A stretch of 10,548 bases of DNA from Patescibacteria group bacterium (lineage in GTDB: Bacteria; Patescibacteriota; JACMRA01), in the NCBI GenBank assembly GCA_029935375.1, contig JAOZKL010000028.1, positions 1-10,548 on the forward strand, given 5' to 3'. This document shows, in pieces, positions 5,611 to 10,548 of the stretch (its first letter is position 1; every line of letters begins with the position of its first letter). The notes under the pieces were generated by a model. It was not told the DNA's origin and searched no databases. It saw nothing but the letters and a program-made list of their open reading frames with translations. The position numbers and the translations under genes are program-made.

Positions 5611-6435
5611 ATGTCAAAACTTTATCCAGATAGCGTCGGACAAAATTTAGAAAAAGTAATATATCCAAAAAGTAAAATAACAAACCTTAAAAACATTTTA
5701 CCAAACAATACAATAATTCGTATTTATGGGTTGGCCAATACTGGTAAGAGTACTATTAGTGAGAATATCTGCCATCTTTTAGATATTCCGTATGTTCGTG
5801 GTAGTTATATTCTTCGTGCTGCAACATATATTTATAAAAATATGGGGTTTGATAAAACTGAGCAAAACACTGATGAGGTTTTTAATACAATCAATTGTGT
5901 TTTAGAAAATGGTGATTTTGTAGTTTATTATCGTGATAAAAAATTGGTGAGAGGAGATCTCAAAAATAGCTTTATAGATACTCACATTACAGCCTATAGT
6001 AGTGATGAATATATTCGGCAGAAATATTATGAAAAACTAGGAAACTTCTTATCTAATAAGATAAAATCATCATGCGTTTTGGATAGTCGTGGTGCAAGGC
6101 CTCCGTATATAATTCAGGCAGAAAATAGCGGATCAAATGTAATGCAGATCTTATTAACCGTTAGTAACGAGAAGAGTTTTGAAAGGTATGTTAAGAGGGA
6201 GCTGAAGAATAGGTTAAAATTGAATCCACATTATCATAGCACACACAGTGAGAGAGAAGCCCTTTTCGAACAATTCCAAAAGGATATTTTAGAAAGAAAT
6301 CAAGATGATCTGCAAATTGAGATAAACCAAGGGTTAGGGGTGGTTGATAGCAATGGCGGTGTTATAGACACATCCCATATGACAGTTGATGAGGTTATAG
6401 GCGCAACGCTGAACTATATCGATAAATCGATTTAG
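5611..6435 (+). CDS. cytidylate kinase-like nucleotide kinase
   Basis: 274 residues with the layout of (d)CMP kinase, which transfers phosphate from ATP to CMP/dCMP. A P-loop GLANTGKST is at 40-48. Residues 60-71 replace the usual substrate segment (YVRGSYILRAAT). DKKLVRGDLKN (109-119) matches the insert in which CMP kinases carry G-x-D-V. LDSRGARPP (157-165) sits where the family has DGRDIGT, and DTSHMTVDEVIG (253-264) matches the conserved DT-x-x-x-[ST]-x-x-E-V end. A hydrophobic strand QILLTVS (179-185) and the Arg-rich lid (191-202) are present. It is somewhat longer than bacterial CMK (about 220-230), with an extra N-terminal 35 residues. The altered DGRDIGT segment leaves the substrate uncertain. 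It starts 27 bases after rpiB, so co-transcription is also possible. Confidence 0.7.
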   Translation: MSKLYPDSVGQNLEKVIYPKSKITNLKNILPNNTIIRIYGLANTGKSTISENICHLLDIPYVRGSYILRAATYIYKNMGFDKTEQNTDEVFNTINCVLENGDFVVYYRDKKLVRGDLKNSFIDTHITAYSSDEYIRQKYYEKLGNFLSNKIKSSCVLDSRGARPPYIIQAENSGSNVMQILLTVSNEKSFERYVKRELKNRLKLNPHYHSTHSEREALFEQFQKDILERNQDDLQIEINQGLGVVDSNGGVIDTSHMTVDEVIGATLNYIDKSI

Positions 6436-6509
6436 GGGTATTTTATCATGCCATCCTATCCCCTCCATCACCGCCCCTCACTGCCCTCTTTCTCCTCCTG
6501 TTATTCACT

Positions 6510-6561
6510 CTGTCATCCCGCACTTTCCCCGTTGTCATCCCGCACTTGATGCGGGATCCAG
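6510..6561. repeat. one-and-a-half CCCGCA palindrome module, copy B left flank
   Basis: A half copy (TGTCATCCCGCACTTT, 6511-6526) followed by a full palindrome at 6533-6561 (CCCGCA/TGCGGG arms). The 52-base module matches the reverse complement of 3169-3221 with only a few differences. Confidence 0.75.
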
Positions 6562-6580
6562 TGTTCTGCCCTGTTCTGTC

Positions 6581-6600
6581 ATGCCCGCGTAGGCGGGTAT
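6581..6600. repeat. GC-rich palindromic hairpin ATGCCCGC-GTAG-GCGGGTAT
   Basis: Eight-base arms with one G-U wobble around a GTAG loop. The unit is absent from copy A, so it appears to have been added to this block. CCCGC(G)AGGCGGG hairpins of this kind are commonly seen as intergenic repeats in diverse bacteria. Confidence 0.65.
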
Positions 6601-6623
6601 CCACGCAAGGTGAAATTGCCCTC

Positions 6624-6657
6624 CGTAGAGGCGAGCCTGTCTCGCCATTGTTTTTTT
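6624..6657. repeat. GTAGAGGCGAG hairpin module followed by T run
   Basis: The best-preserved of three copies: GGCGAG, a five-base loop and CTCGCC pair perfectly, then ATTG and seven T. It has the shape of a rho-independent terminator and lies about 190 bases after the kinase-like stop codon. Confidence 0.65.
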
Positions 6658-6689
6658 AGACAAATATTCTTTCCCATCTCATTTGTTCT

Positions 6690-6888
6690 GTTCATTTTAC
6701 CTTAATGCAAAACGAACCAAAAGATCAAGAGAAGATAAAACTCACCTTCGTTCAGACAGTTATCTTCTCAGCGCTGCCCAATTTTGCATTTACTTTTCTT
6801 AATTACAAAATTGCCCCTCCAGCACTTGGTAGGACTTAGCTTTGCTTTTACGATAGTGAAGGGCGTTGCTGTTTGTTTCTTCTGGATC
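6690..6888. repeat. dispersed core repeat, copy B
   Basis: Aligns with 2982-3174 over its whole length, in the same orientation and preceded by the same module order (CCCGCA palindrome, then GTAGAGGCGAG unit). The CAATTTT/AAAATTG arms (6779/6807) are kept, while the CTTGAT arm has changed to CTTAAT. The right-hand palindrome present in copy A has decayed to TTCTGGATCTGG. Confidence 0.8.
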
Positions 6889-6921
6889 TGGTGTTGCTCT
6901 ACTACGTTCCGCAATCTGCCC

Positions 6922-6950
6922 TTGACAAAATAAGAAGGCTAGTATAAACT
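6922..6950 (+). promoter_or_regulatory. putative promoter of the fibre-like gene
   Basis: TTGACA (6922-6927), then TAAACT (6945-6950) after 17 bases, or TATAAA (6943-6948) after 15. The TTGAC[AT]-N17-TAAACT arrangement is shared with the rpiB promoter. The predicted leader is about 50 bases, the longest among the plus-strand genes here. Confidence 0.55.
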
Positions 6951-7004
6951 AACTTGAAAACCACAAAAAGTACAAAACAATCAAACTAAATAATACATAA
7001 TATT

Positions 7005-8378
7005 ATGCCAACTAATCAATTACCCGCAAAAGGAAACAAAAACTGGGCAGAGCCGTTGAACAAATGGCTGGCTCAAACATCTCCTGAATCTCTAGGAGGT
7101 ATACATAATGGAGACACAGCCAGTCGTCCAGCGGGTTTGACTGCAGATGACGAGGGTAGGATTTATGTTGATACAGAATCTCAGGAATTAATCAGATGGA
7201 ATGGCTCTGCTTGGCAAATACTTCTGACAGGTAATCAAGAATCTAAATTCAATATACAATCCAAAACAACAGATTATACTATTACATCTGCAGAGGCAGA
7301 AACAGGGTTAAATGGATTCTCTAACGATGGGGCAACTGGTGCAGTAGTATTCACCCTTCCAGATGCGGTAGCAGGAATGAAAGTAACTGTTATCAATGCG
7401 GAGGATCAAACACTGCAGGTACAATCTGTAAATGATGATAAGATATATACAACTGGCATAACAAGTGGGACAGGACTATTAATAACTACTACAAAAGCAT
7501 CTAGTGCAGAGTTTTATTGTATAAACGGTACAGAGTGGATGACAAAATCTTCAAATAGTATAGAATGGAAATTACCTTTTATTAATACACCTACTTTACA
7601 ATCCCTAGTGATATCAGATTATACACATATAAATCTATCTTGGACTGACAATTCAGATAACGAAACAAATTTCAGGATATATCGTTCTACAGATGGCGCT
7701 AGCTTTGCAGAGTTAACAACAGTATCAGCCAATACAACTACATACAAAGATACAACTACATCTGCAAATACACAGTATTGGTACAAAGTAGCGGGGTATA
7801 ATACTTTGATAGAGTCGGACTACTCTAATACAAAGAATATAGTCACTAGTTTTGACAATACTACCGATCCAGGCAACTTTTCAGCGAATCCTGCAGATTA
7901 TGCAGGTAATATCCAGGTTGGTTGGAAGATCGGAGGGGGTTGGGTGGTGCAGACAAATGGTACTTCTGGGTTAATAATGGCACGGTGGGACGAATCTACA
8001 AATTATAAGTGGAGCAACATAAGGCCATCACCAATTGGAGCAACTTCAATGTCAGACGGAGAGTCCAATACTAATATGATAAACTCTCAAAACACTCTCC
8101 CTTCTAGCAATATTTATTATCCCGCCGCATGTGTCTGTTATAATAAAGGATTGTATGGTTATAACGATTGGTATTTGCCAGCTATAGATCAGCTACGGTC
8201 AATAAAAACATTTGTAAACGATGACATAGCTACTTATGGGTTTTCAGGGGCTATGTACTGGTCTTCTACTGAGATTAGTTATGAATCAGCTTATAACGAG
8301 CAAATAGATTTTGGTAACTATTTCATGCAGTATGACAAGGACTTCTATAAATCAGTTCGTGCAGTTCGCTCGTTCTAA
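7005..8378 (+). CDS. phage fibre-like protein with FN3 and C-terminal Lcl/DUF1566 domain
   Basis: 457 residues. Residues 1-76 resemble the start of phage tail-fibre and structural proteins: PTNQLPAKGNKNWAEPLNKW, then GRIYVDTESQELIRWNGSAW (51-70). Residues 80-190 look like a beta-rich domain. Residues 195-282 are a fibronectin type III domain (LSWTDNSDNETNFRIYRS, then YWYKVAGYN). Residues 300-457 match the Lcl C-terminal/DUF1566 pattern: GYNDWYLPAIDQL (385-397), MYWSSTE (417-423) and terminal KSVRAVRSF. No signal peptide is seen, so it is either a virion-type protein or exported unusually. It may bind a surface ligand. C-type-lectin-like domains of this sort are sometimes targets of diversity-generating retroelements, but no reverse transcriptase or template repeat is visible here. 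All 34 glycines are GGN. Confidence 0.75.
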   Translation: MPTNQLPAKGNKNWAEPLNKWLAQTSPESLGGIHNGDTASRPAGLTADDEGRIYVDTESQELIRWNGSAWQILLTGNQESKFNIQSKTTDYTITSAEAETGLNGFSNDGATGAVVFTLPDAVAGMKVTVINAEDQTLQVQSVNDDKIYTTGITSGTGLLITTTKASSAEFYCINGTEWMTKSSNSIEWKLPFINTPTLQSLVISDYTHINLSWTDNSDNETNFRIYRSTDGASFAELTTVSANTTTYKDTTTSANTQYWYKVAGYNTLIESDYSNTKNIVTSFDNTTDPGNFSANPADYAGNIQVGWKIGGGWVVQTNGTSGLIMARWDESTNYKWSNIRPSPIGATSMSDGESNTNMINSQNTLPSSNIYYPAACVCYNKGLYGYNDWYLPAIDQLRSIKTFVNDDIATYGFSGAMYWSSTEISYESAYNEQIDFGNYFMQYDKDFYKSVRAVRSF

Positions 8379-8481
8379 TCAATGTGGAAAAGTAATTTTT
8401 AATATTCTTTGAAATAGGAGATTGAAAGAGTGCTCACCTTTTGACAATTTTGTTTTTATATGAGATTGTCTTTATCATAGA

Positions 8482-9591
8482 ATGATTGAATTGTTAGAGC
8501 TGAGGTTGACATTTTGGAGATGTTTTACAAAACAATCTTTTGCATTGCCTATGGAATCACAGGTGATAATAGACTCTAATGGAAGTGGAAAGACAAGTTT
8601 GATCTCTGCAGTTTACTCGTTGTTTTCTGGTCAGCCGTTTCCAGAAACCAAGTTTAAAGATTCTGTACATGGCCAGTATGATTATTTTGGTATTTCTACA
8701 CAAGATAAGGGTTGGTTTATCGCTGGCAAAACAGGTGTTACTGGCAGGCTCAGTACAAAAGTTTCTGTTCCAACAAAATTTGATTTGAAAACTGTAAAAG
8801 CAATGACATATTTACCAACTGATAATCTTTGGTTTTTTCAGTCTAGTCGCAAAAAAGTCTCGATTCTTGATGAGATGTTGATACAGATTCACGGCAAGGG
8901 TTATAAAAAAGAATTATCGCTTTTGTCAAAACTGGTTAGTAGTAAGACAAGATTGATAAAGTCTATATTAAATGGTGAGGCAAGGAACGATGCGGCGATA
9001 GCTCACACTTTGAGCCAGCAGATATATGTTCAATCACAGAAAATTTGGAAAGTGCGTCAAGTTTTTTTGTTAAAATTACAACAAGAAATAAAAGAATTCT
9101 CTAGTTGGATACACAGCCCTCTGAAGGATTGGCAGATTGATTGGAAAATTTCAGCTAGTGATGGGTATAAGCAGAGGATTAATCTCAATATTATAAAATT
9201 GATTGATATAAAAAGGATTGATTGGTCAGATCTCTGGAAAAAAGAGCTCATAATTGGTAAGGTTATGTTTGGTGCTCAGCGTGATGATTTTTCTATCTCT
9301 TCTGATTACATGGAAGTGCAAAATGTTTTATCCAGGGGAGAGATGCGATCGTTGATTTTATTCATCAAAAATATTGCTCGTGCGCTTCTAAAAGATTACA
9401 AAGTGATTTGGTTTTTGGATGATGTGTTTAATGAGTTGGATGAGGAGAGGGAATCCCTTTTGTTTGAAAAAATTCTTCGTCATACTGATATATATATTGC
9501 AACTGGAACAAAAAAACCATCTTTGAAAAAAGGCGCAAGGAAAGTCAAGATTGTGTCATTGGATAATCTAAAAGCCTGATTACTACAATAA
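8482..9591 (+). CDS. recF: DNA replication/repair protein RecF
   Basis: A 369-residue RecF-type ABC ATPase, which binds DNA at gaps and helps load RecA through RecOR. Motifs in order: a Walker A-like DSNGSGKTS (31-39), LPTDNLWFFQSSRKK (111-125, the family's F-P-x-D-L-x-L-x-x-x-P-x-x-R-R region), AQRDDF (265-270, family H-R-D-D), signature LSRGEMRSL (283-291) and Walker B WFLDDVFNELD (310-320). Length fits the family (about 360). The first glycine of Walker A is replaced by Asp31. The frame reaches TGA at 9577-9579; reading UGA as glycine adds GLLQ and stops at TAA (9589-9591). A TTGACA at 8441-8446 is a likely -35, but I see no good -10. The usual dnaA/dnaN/gyrB neighbours are absent. Confidence 0.88.
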
Positions 9592-9618
9592 AAAACCTAC
9601 AACATATTAGCTGTAGGT
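9590..9618 (-). terminator. intrinsic terminator for the minus-strand two-gene unit
   Basis: ACCTACA (9595-9601) and TGTAGGT (9612-9618) form a perfect seven-base stem with a ten-base loop. On the minus strand it is followed by six T. It sits between recF and the convergent 82-aa gene; the plus side has only an interrupted T-rich stretch. Confidence 0.8.
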
Positions 9619-9629
9619 GTTTGTTAGTT

Positions 9630-9878
9630 TTAGGTTGCCATCGGAGGTCAGCCGTTGTTCATTATTTTATTTATCCATTCACGAAATTCGCTCATTCGTT
9701 CTTGAATTTTCTTAATATTCTTGTCTCAGATAAGTAATTTGACTTCATCTCGCATTCAAAAAGTTAATAACAATATTGCTATTGGCAAGAACACTCGTCA
9801 CAGAATTTTGATGATAACAAAGAGTGCAAATAGAAATGTTACAAAAAGAAAGAACCTGTTTTTCATGATTTTGTTCAT
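9630..9878 (-). CDS. small membrane protein with four UGA-Gly codons (82 aa)
   Basis: An 82-residue frame from ATG (9878) to TAA (9630) when UGA is glycine; otherwise broken four times (residues 27, 41, 51 and 77). A short basic start (MNKIMKNR) is followed by two hydrophobic stretches (about 9-25 and 29-41), forming a membrane hairpin or one long anchor. The rest is an amphipathic charged helix (44-73) and the tail NNGGPPMAT. Four of its five glycines are UGA, the highest fraction in the window. It starts 27 bases after the stop of the 144-aa gene and ends at a terminator, so the two form an operon. No known family. Confidence 0.75.
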
Positions 9879-9905
9879 AATTATAATATTTAAATAATAA
9901 AAAAG

Positions 9906-10340
9906 TTATTCACAGTGTTTTTTATTCAAATAATTTACATAATAATTATCAAGACTATCTATCTCTCTGTTTTTCTTAATCCAATCGTTTTTATAAAATG
10001 TTACTCAACAGATTACAATGTACTCTCAATGTGTTCAGATGTTTTTTTGAATTTCTTCAAATCCAGTTCAGATAGGCACTGTAAGTCTTTGATTTTTTCG
10101 ATAACAAGTTCCGTCCTGGCACCATCGGTTGGCTGCTATATGCACACTTCCAGTTTTATCAAGGATTTGGTTGCTATTGATCCATCTGTTGTTAGACATA
10201 AAATCCGGTTCTATAAGAGAGGATCCATAAACTTGATTGACATTTCTTGAAAAGAAACTAGATATAAAAAAGACGACCAAAGATGTGATTGCAAATAATA
10301 AAATCCATGCTACTAATTTTGAAACAGTCTTTACTGTCAT
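9906..10340 (-). CDS. membrane-anchored protein with four UGA-Gly codons (144 aa)
   Basis: With UGA as glycine the frame runs 144 codons from ATG (10340) to TAA (9906); with the standard code it stops at residue 90. One N-terminal hydrophobic segment (about 9-29) would anchor it, with a soluble domain outside the membrane. Residues 71-81 hold NRWCQDGTCY, and two more cysteines are at 111 and 143, so disulfides are possible. UGA glycines at 91, 102, 105 and 112 sit in PIGTGFEEI, NIGTHGEYI and ICGVTF, all good glycine contexts. An in-frame TAG two codons upstream fixes the start, and there is no Shine-Dalgarno sequence. It heads a two-gene unit with the 82-aa membrane protein. No recognised family. 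Confidence 0.8.
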
Positions 10341-10372
10341 TGGCTAAAGCTGGTAATGAAATAAAAAATGTG

Positions 10373-10398
10373 AAAAAACACAGAGTTTTGTTCTCTGT
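10373..10398 (-). terminator. terminator-like hairpin in the leader of the 144-aa gene
   Basis: On the minus strand ACAGAG (10398-10393) pairs with CTCTGT (10385-10380) around a seven-base loop, followed by G and six T (10378-10373). It lies between the predicted promoter (10436-10408) and the ATG at 10340, so it would be the first structure in that mRNA: an attenuator, a 5' stabiliser, or the terminator of something upstream. Confidence 0.5.
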
Positions 10399-10407
10399 AC
10401 AAATTCG

Positions 10408-10436
10408 AATATAACACACTTTGTTGTTATTTGCAA
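10408..10436 (-). promoter_or_regulatory. putative promoter of the two-gene membrane-protein operon
   Basis: On the minus strand TTGCAA (10436-10431), exactly 17 bases, then TATATT (10413-10408). Transcription would begin near 10401, leaving a leader of about 60 bases that contains the terminator-like hairpin. Confidence 0.5.
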
Positions 10437-10493
10437 CATGTTTTTTTGTAGTCATCTATTTCATCATCTATTTGCGTGACTAATGATGAGTGT

Positions 10494-10522
10494 TTGGAAA
10501 AATACATAAAATTGTTTATTAT
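10494..10522 (+). promoter_or_regulatory. putative promoter of the gene starting at 10531
   Basis: TTGGAA (10494-10499), 17-base spacer, TATTAT (10517-10522). Predicted initiation near 10529 is two bases before an ATG, again a near-leaderless arrangement. Confidence 0.45.
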
Positions 10523-10530
10523 ATATAACC

Positions 10531-10548
10531 ATGTCTCTACAAAGAAGA
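10531..10548 (+). CDS. possible start of a plus-strand gene cut by the window end
   Basis: Only six codons (MSLQRR) are visible before the sequence ends. The call rests on the well-spaced promoter immediately upstream and on the absence of any other gene in 10437-10548. Nothing can be said about its function. Confidence 0.35.

Larger units (their letters stand above)
6436..7004. other. gene-free block of palindromic and dispersed repeats, second block
   Basis: About 570 bases between the kinase-like gene and the fibre-like gene. The left part is unusually C-rich for this genome (6446-6620), because it is made of CCCGCA and CCCGC palindromes. It then holds the GTAGAGGCGAG hairpin and core repeat copy B, and ends with the promoter of the next gene. 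A frame from 6450 is open when TGA is sense, but it runs through the repeats and looks non-coding. Confidence 0.75.

Noticed and set aside
6450..6707. Long plus-strand frame open when TGA is sense (starts MPSYPLHHRP)
   Set aside because: It is made of C-rich palindromic repeat units and the start of copy B; its amino-acid composition is aberrant, and it is open only because the GC-rich repeats lack TAA/TAG.
9915..10250. Plus-strand 111-residue frame at the right end
   Set aside because: It is antisense to the 144-aa membrane-protein gene, whose frame is supported by the code-25 reading and the operon layout.
10258..10455. Minus-strand 65-residue frame with a signal-like stretch (FFTFFISLPALA)
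   Set aside because: It overlaps the start of the 144-aa gene by over 80 bases in another frame, covers that gene's promoter and leader hairpin, and lacks support beyond the hydrophobic stretch.
10427..10548. Minus-strand frame entering from the right edge and ending at TAA (tail QIDDEIDDYKKTCCK)
   Set aside because: The tail looks protein-like and a terminator-like hairpin follows at 10398-10373, but it overlaps the minus promoter at 10436 and runs through the plus promoter at 10494-10522. With no sequence beyond the window I cannot support it.

Overview
The window is AT-rich DNA from a bacterium that reads UGA as glycine (genetic code 25). That points to the Absconditabacteria (SR1) / Gracilibacteria branch of the Candidate Phyla Radiation. 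The evidence is direct. Four stretches that look gene-free under the standard code become clean, complete reading frames when TGA is sense (1501-2064 minus, 4412-5017 plus, 9630-9878 minus, 9906-10340 minus). The residues at TGA fit glycine (N-G-D, G-G-G-S, N-G-G-P-P, I-G-T-G). Every other gene ends at TAA or TAG, or has one within a few codons of an in-frame TGA. No start codon has a convincing Shine-Dalgarno sequence, and several have a promoter -10 box almost touching the start, which suggests short-leader or leaderless mRNAs.

Layout, left to right. 39-230 is a tiny basic Gly-rich protein. 357-1439 is an ABC-2 type exporter permease, convergent with a secreted 187-residue protein (1501-2064, minus) across a shared bidirectional terminator. 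The secreted gene is divergent from a Gln-rich protein (2172-2792); a perfect 16-bp palindrome lies in the shared promoter region. 2793-3406 is a gene-free block of modular palindromic repeats. 3407-4324 encodes only the catalytic domain of alanyl-tRNA synthetase. 4412-5017 is an unknown UGA-rich gene ending in a clear terminator. 5104-5583 is ribose-5-phosphate isomerase B and 5611-6435 a cytidylate-kinase-like protein. 6436-7004 is a second repeat block, related module by module to the first. 7005-8378 is a phage-fibre-like protein with FN3 and Lcl/DUF1566 domains, and 8482-9591 is RecF. On the minus strand a two-gene unit (10340 to 9630) encodes small membrane proteins with UGA glycines. 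A plus-strand gene probably starts at 10531 and leaves the window.

The window mixes housekeeping genes (AlaRS fragment, RpiB, CMK-like, RecF) with lineage-specific membrane or secreted proteins and intergenic repeat elements. UGA use is sharply two-sided. By hand count about 21 of 34 glycines in four unknown-function genes are UGA, while about 141 glycines in the other eight genes have no internal UGA, apart from two UGAs 3-4 codons before a TAA/TAG. The two strongest leads are this split and the stand-alone AlaRS catalytic domain.
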